From Pycnococcus provasolii (lineage: Eukaryota; Chlorophyta; Pseudoscourfieldiophyceae; Pseudoscourfieldiales; Pycnococcaceae): 64,000 nucleotides of DNA. How positions within the stretch are numbered: the stretch's first letter is position 1; every line of letters starts with the position of its first letter. The notes beneath the pieces are model-generated. The model was not told where the DNA came from. It did no database searches and saw only the letters and a program-made list of their open reading frames with translations. Shown piece after piece: positions 47,777 through 57,257 of the stretch. The translations under genes and the position numbers were made by a program. The stretch spans positions 372,001-436,000 of the forward strand of contig OW568876.1 of the NCBI GenBank assembly GCA_938743325.2, in the 5' to 3' direction.

Positions 47777-49073
47777 AAACTGCCGCCGCGATCAAGCTGC
47801 GCAAGGGAAAAAAACTTCCCACCAGCTTTTGGAATGCCACGAGAGAGTTCTGTCCGTTGAGACAGGCAACGCAAACAGCACAGCACAGCTACTAAGTTGC
47901 AGGCACGCCTTAAGTTGGACGTGAAGCAACACCGGCACCGGCAACGGCTTCGGCTTCGCAGAGCACGGGCCGCCTCGGAGCACGCGTCGACTGAGCTTGT
48001 TTCGACGCGGTTCAGTACTGCGCGTGGACTCGAGTCAAGGTGTTGAGTCAGTCCTTTCGTCACGGGAACTTAAAGGCGCAGCAAGGTGAACCTATGGCGT
48101 GTGAACGTCCTGTAAGACCAACGTCACCTCCGTAGCTCCCACCGCACTACTCGAATCACTGCCGCAGAGCACACACGCACACGCACACGCACACGCACAC
48201 GCACACGCCCGTCTCAAAGCCCGCGGCGACTCTTTTTTTTCGTCCCGATCGGCCTTTGTTTCCCGATTGTCTGAGAGCACCGCGCCGAAGACCGTGGCCG
48301 GCTCACTTCCCTCCCTCTCGACTCCTCAAAGCTCTCGAGCTTGCCAAAGTTGCCCGTTGGTTGCCAAAATAAATAAATAAATGAGGAAAAATGTGTAAAT
48401 AATGAATGCAAAAATGCAAAAATTCGCATTCATTTGTTTTTCCATATGTCAGAGCGAGTTTGCTTTGCAGTTTGCGCGTGCTTCGACGTTGAAGTTCAAT
48501 GCATGGACTGCATGGTTGGAGAGTTCCACGACTCTGGTATCTGGAGCGCTTTCTCACGTTTTCTTGCTCGCTCGCCCTTCCTCGCTCGCCATTTTATCGT
48601 CCTTTTTCCTCGTTTGAACTGACGCGCACGCAGTTCTCACAGGTTCTCACGACCAGTCTGCAGTAGGAAGGCCTAGCTTAGGAGCCATCGCATGCATCCC
48701 ATGGGCGGATGGTCCAACTACCCTACGGGTTGGTTCTTTTTTAGGTTTTGTCAGTTGTGCGACTCGAGTGGGGAGAACAAGCACTTGTTCCGTCGTTCTG
48801 AAGTCTGCTGCTTTGACGCGTTGAAAAATGAAAACATCTTCTCTCGTCGTCCTCAACGAGGTTCAAAATCCGTGCTGGATCCCTGGTAAGAAAGATAGCC
48901 TTGTGCATGACCTTAGCTGTTAGAGAGCCTTCAGCGTTTATCTTGACAGGCTGGCTGGCTGGCTGGCTGGGTCTCACTGAGAAGCAGGGAAGCTAAGGGT
49001 AGGTGTGTTATGCTGACGTGTTTCAGAGAGCGAAGGTGAAATCTTTTGACAAAGACAAAGTGTGAAGCTTTCG
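47777..49073. other. 1.3-kb intergenic region with simple repeats
   Basis: It contains a CGCACA-type repeat at 48170-48208, AAAT repeats near 48367, and six GGCT units at 48949-48970. No open frame has recognisable protein features and no tRNA arms are seen. Confidence 0.5.
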
Positions 49074-50873
49074 TTACACTTTCGCCGAGGACGAGAACAT
49101 TCGAAGAGGAGTAGGAGTAGGAGGTGTCCAGACGAGATCCACGAGAACGTCCATCGAAACATCCCAGCGACGGTTGCGAAGCTTTACGATGGTGCTCGAT
49201 TGCGCAGTGCTCTCCGCGATCCAGCGCTCCCACGCGCCGAAGTTGCCGTTGCGGAAAATTGGGTAGGCGCACCCACGTGCAGCTTGCATGACGTTTCCAT
49301 GAGCTACCACGCTGCGGAATCCCAGTTCGCCTGACTTGCTGCGCATCACCACGAGATGCGCGTCGGGTCTATTCGCGGTTGAGCTTCCCATGGATGAAAC
49401 AGACGACGCGTCGCCCAGAAATCCAAGCACGAAAGCTCCCATCGACTCGTCGAAGGTCGCACAGCGACCTCGGAACGATACGACTGAACCATCCGCAAGC
49501 GCGTTAATTTCGCTGTAAGACAGCGGCGGCCCATCATTCTTGTCATGCATCGTAGAACGCATCAAAGGTCGGCTGGAGGATGCCAGCGAACTCGCAGTGT
49601 TGGCACGAGACCGAATGAAAGCCCCAATTCCATTCGCCGCCGATCTTAGGCCCGTGTCACCCGATCTTGCGTATGCAGCGCAAACGTCGCGCGCTAGCCT
49701 CAGTGCCTCTCGGCGGCGCTCGCGGGAGGACCGAAACATGCCCGGCGTGACGGGGATGGTGTTCAGGTGGTCACGAAGCCACGCGTCGGTGCCAAGCATG
49801 GGAATGGCGGCTCCAGAGAGCTTACCGTCGTTCGCGAGGCCCATTTGTATGAAGTTGCGAGACACCGCGTCGTCGAGCGTGTCGTTTGCGACTACAATAC
49901 ATGTCTTCGGCTTGAGCAGTGGCAGGTGATTCTCCGTGATGACTGGTGGTGACGAGGGGCTGCTGCACGTGTGTGTAACTATAACCGCGTCTGACGATGC
50001 CAGGATCGTCTCGAGAGCACCCTCGGGCGTGTCGTGCATTTGATTCGGGTCCACGCCATGAATGTCCATGCGAAACCCTTGCAGGCGCCTGGCGATCGCA
50101 ATCGCGGTGGCGGCGCTGCCAAGTACACCAACTTTCATATTCTTCAGACGCCGCGTGACGGGCACGGACCTGGATGGCCACTGCCTTTGGGGTTTGGAAC
50201 CCACACCGCGCGCGAGCGCGAGGAGCAGCGCGACGCACGTGTCCGCCGCCTCGTCGGCGAACGGCAGCGTGACGTTCACAACACGTGGCAGCTGCAGCTG
50301 TCTTGTCGTGAGTTCGACATCTCTGTCGTCGAGTTGTTCGTCGTACGTGACGAGAAGGGGGGCGTCGTCGTCCTTCTTGCGGTGCGCGTCGAGCTCGGTT
50401 GGCGGCAGAAGCGTCAGAGACGGCAGAACGATGGCGGAAGCGTGTGAGAGGTGTATGGCAAGGTGTTGGTCGAAGTTGGGGTCGTGCAGGTGTAGGTGGT
50501 GGTGGTGTCGCTTCGTCGTGCTGTACCCTTCGTCGTCGGTGATGACGAGCGTGTACGAGTTTCTGATCTTCTTGGCTGACGCCGCGGCGATCTTCTTTCT
50601 TTTCGTCGACGCGAAGTTACTTTCCGACCCCGTCGAAGCTGATGGTGAGGAGGACATCGACCGCGCGGACCCTGGCGCGTCCTGTCCGTTTTCCCTTCCA
50701 GGTCCGAGTGTCGGTTCGGACCTCGCACCGTGCTTTTGTGAGACTTGTCTGTCGAACTTAGAAGCCGAGGCCGACTTATTATTAAGGGTACCACGGTCTC
50801 CCTGCAAGCCCGAGGAGGCCTTCGAATTCTGTTTCGAGGAGGCCGATCCCTCAAGAGACATGGATGGCGACAT
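49074..50873 (-). CDS. ANGUSTIFOLIA-like plant CtBP homologue
   Basis: A 599-residue protein. After a Ser-rich tail and a His-rich patch, residues ~200-430 form a D-2-hydroxyacid-dehydrogenase/CtBP fold: FADEAADTCVALLLAL, KVGVLGSAATAIAIARRL in place of GxGxxG, SSDAVIVTHTC, and KPKTCIVVANDTLDD. The catalytic Arg-Glu-His triad is not preserved (TPGMF where CtBP has TPH), as in plant ANGUSTIFOLIA. Residues ~455-590 match the plant-specific AN C-terminal domain (DGSVVSFRGRCATF, GELGFRSVVAHG, GAWERWIAESTA, WDVSMDVLVDL). Arabidopsis AN acts at the Golgi/TGN and on cortical microtubules. The start at 50873 is chosen because the upstream frame has no ATG and atypical composition. It is good evidence of green-lineage DNA. 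Confidence 0.75.
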   Translation of the reverse strand: MSPSMSLEGSASSKQNSKASSGLQGDRGTLNNKSASASKFDRQVSQKHGARSEPTLGPGRENGQDAPGSARSMSSSPSASTGSESNFASTKRKKIAAASAKKIRNSYTLVITDDEGYSTTKRHHHHLHLHDPNFDQHLAIHLSHASAIVLPSLTLLPPTELDAHRKKDDDAPLLVTYDEQLDDRDVELTTRQLQLPRVVNVTLPFADEAADTCVALLLALARGVGSKPQRQWPSRSVPVTRRLKNMKVGVLGSAATAIAIARRLQGFRMDIHGVDPNQMHDTPEGALETILASSDAVIVTHTCSSPSSPPVITENHLPLLKPKTCIVVANDTLDDAVSRNFIQMGLANDGKLSGAAIPMLGTDAWLRDHLNTIPVTPGMFRSSRERRREALRLARDVCAAYARSGDTGLRSAANGIGAFIRSRANTASSLASSSRPLMRSTMHDKNDGPPLSYSEINALADGSVVSFRGRCATFDESMGAFVLGFLGDASSVSSMGSSTANRPDAHLVVMRSKSGELGFRSVVAHGNVMQAARGCAYPIFRNGNFGAWERWIAESTAQSSTIVKLRNRRWDVSMDVLVDLVWTPPTPTPLRMFSSSAKV

Positions 50874-51280
50874 GAAAACGTATTGTCGTATTATTAGATA
50901 AACGGTCGTCCAATATTCTGAGATTGCAGAGAGAGAGAGATCGCACAGAAAAGACGAAGGCCTGAAGTGTTCGGCAAGTGTGGGAAGAAATAATGGCGAG
51001 CACTCAAGGGATCCGAAAGCACCTTGGATGGAGAGGGTTCGGACTTCGGAGGAGGAAGGGCGGGATGTGAGATGGGATTGTTGTGATGGGATGTGAATAA
51101 TATTTTGATGTGATGTGGGTGATGATGACGAGCCCCCAACTGTTCGCTCCCTGCAAGAAACAGCCGGTGGAAACCAGTGCAATGCAAAAAAACAATACGA
51201 GATTCCAATTTTTCATCAAGAGAGGGATGGGAGATGATGGGATGGGAAGAAAGGAACTCGTATTATAACAAATAATAACT

Positions 51281-51600
51281 GGTTCGGGTTCGGGTTAGGG
51301 CGTAGGGTTAGGGCGTAGGGTTCGGGCGTAGGGTTAGGGCGTAGGGTTAGGGCGTAGGGTTCGGGCGTAGGGTTCGGGCGTAGGGTTAGGGCGTAGGGTT
51401 AGGGCGTAGGGTTAGGGCGTAGGGTTCGGGCGTAGGGCGTAGGGCGTAGGGTTAGGGCGTAGGGTTATTAGGGCGTAGGGTTAGGGCGTAGGGTTAGGGC
51501 GTAGGGTTCGGGCGTAGGGTTCGGGCGTAGGGTTATTAGGGCGTAGGGTTAGGGCGTAGGGTTAGGGCGTAGGGTTAGGGCGTAGGGTTAGGGCCTTAGG
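51281..51600 (+). repeat. 13-bp minisatellite derived from telomere-like repeats
   Basis: About 24 tandem copies of GGGTTAGGGCGTA and its GGGTTCGGGCGTA variant, with a few ATTAGGG insertions. It fills a third of the 937-bp divergent interval between the ANGUSTIFOLIA-like and RING genes. Alternate TTAGGG units appear to have become CGTAGGG. Confidence 0.95.
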
Positions 51601-51810
51601 GGTACGCGCACCTTCGTGTCGTGGTGAGCATGGAGAGCTCTGGGTTTGGTTTTTCCTCTTTCCATTTTTGGAACACTTTTTTCGCCTTAACGGAACACGT
51701 GTGTTGGATTTTTCATTTTCCCGTCGGTTCCCTTGTTTTGTTTCGCTTGCTTGCTCTCTTTGTGCTTCTTCGTTGTGCCGCCGCCGCACAACTAACTGTG
51801 GAAGTCATTC

Positions 51811-53205
51811 ATGCTCAGCTGGCTCTCTGACCTTGCCTTGCAAGCACAGACCAAGGCCTCGACCAGCTCCGCGCTGTGCAATGCAGCCGCAGCCGCAGGC
51901 ATTGTCGGCCTGCTCGCAGCCGCAGCCAAATTCGTGTTCGGAGACCCCGACTACGACAACGCGAATGTGAGCCGAAAACTCAGATGGAACCTCGTCAGCA
52001 AGCCGCGCCAAACAATCAGAAGACACAGACCGGTGGACATCTTTCGCGCGGCGAACGGTGCGTCGTTCGCGGATGCGTTGAGGGAAGCGGCAAGGATTCA
52101 CGGCGCGCTGGAAGTTGTCGTCGCGTGCAACGGCGCGCGAGGGGGGGGTATGGACGCCGTCGTCGAAGCGGACTCGCAGGTCCCTTCACTGCTCGCAACT
52201 CTCGTACACGAGCAGCTGACTACGGCAAATCACGCATTCGCCTTGCAGGATCTGAACTCCGCCACGAACGACCAAGGTTGGCTCAGGGTGGTCGCCGCTG
52301 GTGACGAGCGACTCACCAACGCCGTCGCTGATGCCGTGCGTCAAGCCATCTCGCAAGCATCACTCCGCGACATTGCGGAAACTTGCGACGGTCGAATCAT
52401 TCGCGAACATGGGTTAGAAACCGCGCGTGCTGCCGTGCAAGCGCGCGCGGCATACCTGAGTCTCGTCGAAGCAGCACGCCTTGCGACGAGGCGCGGACTC
52501 CGCGAGCTGCGAATGACAGAGCTCATCACATCAGACAACCTCGCTGCGATGGTGCAGCGCGACGCGCGTGGTGGGGCGAGACTCTCGGACGTGCTGAGCA
52601 TTGCAGGCCATGAGACAGTCGAGGCAGCGGTGGCGATGGGAATGCAGGGCGAAATGCGCGCAATGCTACGCGAGGACATGGCACGCGCGTCTGACAGCGG
52701 AAACGTTGACGGGCTCATTGCGAGTAATGCTATTAGCTTCGCGCAGCGACATGGAGGCTTCGGCGAAGGTGCGCTGCTCGCGGCTCTTGGCGAGATGAAG
52801 CGAAGGAAGGCGGCAGCTGAGGAGGAGGAGAAGAAGAAGGGGCAAGGCGAACATTTGGATCACAGCGAGGATGGCGAGGCGCGCGTAAAACGCAATCTGA
52901 AGGAACAGGATGAAAAGGCGAAGCGGCACAAGGACCGCAACGAAGAGTGGAAGCGCCTATGGCGTGCTGCCGCTTCCGACTGGTCGTACGAGTCTGCATT
53001 ATCCTCAACGTCACCGGCGCGTTCTGGTGAGGCACAAGCGACGTGCGTCGTTTGCCTGACTCGACCCTCTCAGATGCTCATCCAACCTTGCCGACATCTC
53101 TGCATGTGTGGCGAGTGCGTATCGCGAGGTGGACAGGCGTTGTCGCGCTGCCCCGTTTGCCGTGGAAATGTGAGTCGCATTGAGCGCATTTACGTGGTAA
53201 CTTAA
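51811..53205 (+). CDS. C-terminal RING-HC protein (putative E3 ubiquitin ligase), membrane-anchored
   Basis: A 464-residue protein. An N-terminal Ala-rich hydrophobic segment (AAAAAGIVGLLAAAAKFVFG, ~residues 27-46) may be an anchor. Ala/Arg-rich helices fill the middle, then a charged Lys/Glu stretch near 330-375. The C-terminus is a C3HC4 RING: CVVCLTRPSQMLIQPCRHLC, then CGECVSRGG and CPVCRGN, ending seven residues before a terminal VVT. A RING-HC at the extreme C-terminus recalls MUL1/SP1- and LOG2-type E3 ligases, but their middle domains are not recognisable here. Confidence 0.75.
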   Translation: MLSWLSDLALQAQTKASTSSALCNAAAAAGIVGLLAAAAKFVFGDPDYDNANVSRKLRWNLVSKPRQTIRRHRPVDIFRAANGASFADALREAARIHGALEVVVACNGARGGGMDAVVEADSQVPSLLATLVHEQLTTANHAFALQDLNSATNDQGWLRVVAAGDERLTNAVADAVRQAISQASLRDIAETCDGRIIREHGLETARAAVQARAAYLSLVEAARLATRRGLRELRMTELITSDNLAAMVQRDARGGARLSDVLSIAGHETVEAAVAMGMQGEMRAMLREDMARASDSGNVDGLIASNAISFAQRHGGFGEGALLAALGEMKRRKAAAEEEEKKKGQGEHLDHSEDGEARVKRNLKEQDEKAKRHKDRNEEWKRLWRAAASDWSYESALSSTSPARSGEAQATCVVCLTRPSQMLIQPCRHLCMCGECVSRGGQALSRCPVCRGNVSRIERIYVVT

Positions 53206-54202
53206 TTCACTATGCACTAAATTGAACATTTAGTCTTGTACTTAACTAGTGGGCCGTTCTTTGTTGTTATTTGTCAAGAAGGGCAAGCGCGTCGCAAAGG
53301 GCATCACGAGGAATCGAGGATGCGCGACGCGATCTGTTCGTCGTTTTGCACTTCATTTTCGAGCGGGATCCCAAGAAACCCGAGGGCGCATGAAGTCCTG
53401 GAAACGAGTGGTGTTACAAAAACTCCACTTATTCCTTCTCACATGCGCGCTTCCTCTTGTTATCTTCTCGAACCCTCTTGATATCTTGCCCTGTGAGCGT
53501 CGCTTCGCCATGCATCATGACCCAACTCACCTTCGCCCATCCTACTGAAGCATTGTATCCACGGCCGCAATGATCGCAATCATTGGCCAAAGTTTTGAGT
53601 TGTCTCATAATTGAGCCAGCGCAATCTGGCAATGCTCGTAGGTACGCGGATGCTCTCACATACATCGAGCACGACGATTCACCCGGCGCCCGGAATAAGT
53701 AATGTGCGTTCGGCGACAATACCGAGCGGATCGCCAGCACATCGATGCCCGCGGTCTCCGGGTCGTACCGCGGGCAGCCGGGCACCGGCGTCCCTCGATG
53801 TCCCATTGACCCATTCGTCGTCGACCGCTTCCGCGTACGTAGGTTGTGCCATTCCGATGAGCACGAGCCACCTTGCGTTGGCCAGCACATATGCCTCTCT
53901 CGTTCAAGTCGTAGCCCACGACTGCATCAATGTGCTCTTGCGCGTCCGTCGCCCGTTCGCCGTCTGGCGACACGACAGCCGCGAGGAATGCTTTTCTGCT
54001 CAAGCGGGATCCCCAAACAACCTCCCCCCGCCCAAAAATCACATGAACACGGACACGGGAAATGGCTCAACGAGGTATCCCCATATATGAACGAGCCCCT
54101 GTCCCAGAGTCCCGACCCCCCTTCCCCAAGCCAAGCCAAGCCACACGTTTCTTTCTCGTCCCATCCGTTTTCGTCATTTATTTTTCTCACGTGACGTTTC
54201 GC
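53206..54202. other. Intergenic region with a shifted coding-like stretch
   Basis: The minus strand between about 53430 and 54000 reads as protein-like sequence in three successive frames (for example DAQEHIDAVVGYDLNERG, then WLVLIGMAQPTYAEAVDDEW, then RYDPETAGIDVLAIRSVL), with no single continuous frame. It could be a decayed gene, a gene with small unrecognised introns, or coincidence. No family is recognised. Confidence 0.25.
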
Positions 54203-55561
54203 ATGCGCGCGGCCAATCGATCGTTGTGGAACCACTCGTGTTCATCAAAGTTCACGTCGCATCAGCTTGTTCATCTTCATTCTTGGAAAGGGTCAGGGTT
54301 AGGCCACTGCCTTGTTAGGAAGCGTCACAGCCTCGTCGTCTCAGGGAGGGTTAGGTCTTCATCAGCCTCAGCCTCATCATCCTCTTCCATGTCTGCTTCT
54401 TCTTCGCGTTTAGTTTCTCGTCCTCTGGGATCGTCGGGTCTCGAAGTAAGTGCGATTTGCCTCGGAACCATGACGTTCGGCGTGCAGTCCTCCCTCGAGG
54501 AATCGTTCGCCATCATCGACAGGTACGTCAAGCACTGGGGAGGCAACTTTCTCGACACCGCGGAAATGTATCCTGCGCCGTCCTCGGACAAAAAGGGTAG
54601 GTGGTTTCCAGGAAAGTCCGAAGTCATCCTCGGAAAATGGCTCGCCGCGAACCCAGACTTAAGAGCTTCCTTGGTCGTCGCGACCAAGGTGTCGGGATTC
54701 AACCCGAGCTCGGAAACGGGAGGGAACCGCAAACTCACGCTCGGCACAGGGGGGGCAATCGACCCAGCCACAGGCTTGCCCACGAAGGCGCCGTGTCGAC
54801 TTGACTACGACAGCGTGATTGAAGCCTGCGACGCGTCTCTCAAACGACTTCAAATTGATACCATTGATCTGTATCAAGTGCACTGGCCGGACCGTGCGAC
54901 GCCGCTCTTCGGCGCGTCTGGATATAACCCAGGCCAGGAACGTGATGCCGTGCCTATTGCAGAGACCGTGCGCGCGATGAAGAAGCTCATCGATGATGGA
55001 AAAATCAAGCATTACGGCCTATCGAACGAAACGACATACGGCGTGTGTCAATACTGCATGGAGGCTGATAAGATAGGCTGCCCGAGGCCAGTGAGCATCC
55101 AGAATCAATACTCGCTGCTTTACCGACCGTTTGATACTGAGCTCGCCGAGGCGTGTGCGCCGAGCCACTACAACGTCGGACTGCTCCCGTGGACACCGCT
55201 CGGCGGTGGCATGTTGACGGAGAAGTATCTCGGTCTCGACGAGAAGGACTTCCCGAAAGGCTCGCGATACACGGAGTTCCCGACGTTTATGTATCGCTTC
55301 AAGTCGCCGCAGGCGAGAGCTGCCGCGGACAAGTACGCGGCTATCGCGAAAAAGGAAGGCGTTAGCCTAGCCACACTCTCTCTCAAATTTTGCCTGTCTC
55401 GTTGGTTCGCTACGAGCACAATAATCGGCGCAACGACCCTTGAGCAGCTCGACGAAAATTGCGCGGCATTTGAAGTGAATGGCGCACCACTTAGCGACGA
55501 AGCTCTCGCGGCGATTGATGAGGTGCACATGATGCAGCAGAACCCAATCATGTCAATGTGA
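54203..55561 (+). CDS. Aldo/keto reductase, Tas-like, organelle-targeted
   Basis: A 452-residue protein. Residues 1-~75 are Ser/Arg-rich (transit peptide). The barrel starts RPLGSSGLEVSAICLGTMTFG. It keeps the AKR Asp and Tyr (FLDTAEMYPAP), Lys in VATKVSG and His in YQVHWPDR, with the NADPH-binding end ATSTIIGATTLEQLDEN. The size and YQVHWPDR signature point to the E. coli Tas/YajO-like group. Its physiological substrate is unknown. The ATG at 54203 is preferred because it starts the targeting peptide; the upstream frame from 54062 would add 47 residues. A TGTAA is 8 bp past the stop. Confidence 0.85.
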   Translation: MRAANRSLWNHSCSSKFTSHQLVHLHSWKGSGLGHCLVRKRHSLVVSGRVRSSSASASSSSSMSASSSRLVSRPLGSSGLEVSAICLGTMTFGVQSSLEESFAIIDRYVKHWGGNFLDTAEMYPAPSSDKKGRWFPGKSEVILGKWLAANPDLRASLVVATKVSGFNPSSETGGNRKLTLGTGGAIDPATGLPTKAPCRLDYDSVIEACDASLKRLQIDTIDLYQVHWPDRATPLFGASGYNPGQERDAVPIAETVRAMKKLIDDGKIKHYGLSNETTYGVCQYCMEADKIGCPRPVSIQNQYSLLYRPFDTELAEACAPSHYNVGLLPWTPLGGGMLTEKYLGLDEKDFPKGSRYTEFPTFMYRFKSPQARAAADKYAAIAKKEGVSLATLSLKFCLSRWFATSTIIGATTLEQLDENCAAFEVNGAPLSDEALAAIDEVHMMQQNPIMSM

Positions 55562-55687
55562 TTTTGTCATGTAATAAAAAAACGAAGATTTGTTACTGCC
55601 ACGAGATTCTACACGAGCTCGCCCTCACGAGGCTCTCACTCTTCCCTCACCCCTCTTGTTGTTGTTCTTGTTAAGCCGCGAGACCAT

Positions 55688-56752
55688 TCACGCGTCGCCA
55701 CCCTCAGCCGCCATCACCCAGTCGTCGTCAAGCGCCAACGGCGTCGACGACACGTCCACCGTCATCTCAGCAGGCTCGCGCACCGCGGCGTTGTCCGCCC
55801 ACACCGCCATCACGCCGTTCGCGATCGCGGCATGAACGTGCTCGTGGTTCTTCACCGAATCAGGCAGGCTCGCAAAGCGCTCGCGCTTCTCGCCGTTTTC
55901 CTTCGAGAGCTTGATGCGGAGCATGCCTCGCGTCACCTCCACCGTCGCGTCTGACGGCTTGAAGCCAGGCACGTTCAAGTGAGCGAGATGAATGTGGCGC
56001 TGCTCAGCCTCAGGAATTGTGTCCGACACAGGCACGGCGACGGGAACGGGCACCGGCTTCTTCGGGATGCGCACAGTCAGCACGCCAAGCGCACACGTCG
56101 CGGAGACGCCGCTTCGTTCGGCATCCTCCGGCATCGCAAACGTCCGCTTGTACGAAGTGCTCGTTTCTCCGCGTCGACGAGCCTCCACACGAAGCACATC
56201 ATCGTCGACGGTGACTTGAACGTCCTCCGCAGCCACGCCGGGCACGTTCTTGCGCAGCACGTACGGCTTGTTGTCGTTTTCGTTGTCGTTGCTGTCGTTG
56301 TTGTTGTCGTCGTTGTCAACGTCCGCGGACACCGGCACTGTCACGGGTGTCGGTTTGGCCATCTTGCTAGCAGCCACGTGCAGCTCCCCGTTCACAACCG
56401 CGGCGCGCAGAGACGTGGGGTCGGCATCGTCAGGAAGCTGCAAGCGCCGGTCGAAGATTGTGCGCTTGCCGTCCGCGGACTTGACCTTCACGTGGAAGCT
56501 TCCGTCGTCGTGCTTGGTGACTTGGGTGGAGTTTGCGTCCGCACCCGGTACGCTGATTCGCGTCGAGTACTTGTTCTTGTCATCCTCCGCCTCAAATTCG
56601 GAGTCGTGCTCCATCATCATTGCCGCGAACAGGTCGCACGGGTGGTACCCACCAAAGGGATCACCACCGCCACAGCGTCCGGTGGCTACAGGGAACGCTC
56701 CGCGGGAGTGCTCCGACATTGCTGCAAGGAACGGCGCCGTTGCGAACATCAT
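55688..56752 (-). CDS. Small-heat-shock-type protein with three tandem alpha-crystallin-like domains
   Basis: A 354-residue protein with three ~75-residue HSP20-like units. Unit 1 spans ~residues 58-130 (KYSTRISVPGADANSTQV, VNGELHVAASKM). Unit 2 spans ~160-235 (YVLRKNVPGVAAEDVQVTVD, CALGVLTVRIPKKP). Unit 3 spans ~260-335 (HLAHLNVPGFKPSDATVEV, IANGVMAVWADNA). Each repeats the VPG...V.V...L.V beta-sandwich and the GxLxV strand of alpha-crystallin domains. The first two are joined by an Asp/Asn-rich linker. There is no C-terminal IxI motif except IPKKP-like tails. Most sHSPs have one such domain, so it may be a chaperone-like monomer or an HSP20-like scaffold. Confidence 0.7.
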   Translation of the reverse strand: MMFATAPFLAAMSEHSRGAFPVATGRCGGGDPFGGYHPCDLFAAMMMEHDSEFEAEDDKNKYSTRISVPGADANSTQVTKHDDGSFHVKVKSADGKRTIFDRRLQLPDDADPTSLRAAVVNGELHVAASKMAKPTPVTVPVSADVDNDDNNNDSNDNENDNKPYVLRKNVPGVAAEDVQVTVDDDVLRVEARRRGETSTSYKRTFAMPEDAERSGVSATCALGVLTVRIPKKPVPVPVAVPVSDTIPEAEQRHIHLAHLNVPGFKPSDATVEVTRGMLRIKLSKENGEKRERFASLPDSVKNHEHVHAAIANGVMAVWADNAAVREPAEMTVDVSSTPLALDDDWVMAAEGGDA

Positions 56753-57257
56753 GGTTCAGTTAAGCGTAAAGAGTAGAGTTAAGGTACGGTAAGAAAGTAA
56801 ATGAAGTGTAAGAATGAATGCACGCTGTGGTGAAATAAATGTGCCAATGAGCCCGGCACCATGAGAAAGGTGTACGGCAAGAAACACCACAGGTCTCTGG
56901 ACACACATGCAAGAAACAGTGCTCAAGTCTCCGGAAGAAACAGCCATAGTCTCATGGAAGCACCCCATGGAAGCCATCACGCTTCCATCGGACGATATCC
57001 CGGACGTGTCCAGAGACGTCCAGAGACGTCTGGAGAATGGAAGAAGAAGAAGGTGAAGAAAAGGCGAAGCTACGACTACGACGCGGAGTTATTCGGGGTT
57101 CTGAAAAAAAGTCTTAAAAAAAGGAAAACATACCTGATCTGAAAACCAAACCCCCAAACAAGGCTGGCCCCCTTTTTCTCCCTTTTTCGCTTTTTCGCTT
57201 TTTCCCCTCCAAGTGCGACTTTTTCGTCGCCAAAGTTCTCCCCCCTCCCCTCATCCC
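56753..57257. other. Divergent intergenic region of the sHSP-like and DEAD-box genes
   Basis: 505 bp, with a TCCAGAGACG direct repeat and an inverted CGTCTGGA near 57005-57032. There is no telomere-like tract, unlike most other divergent intervals. Confidence 0.45.
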
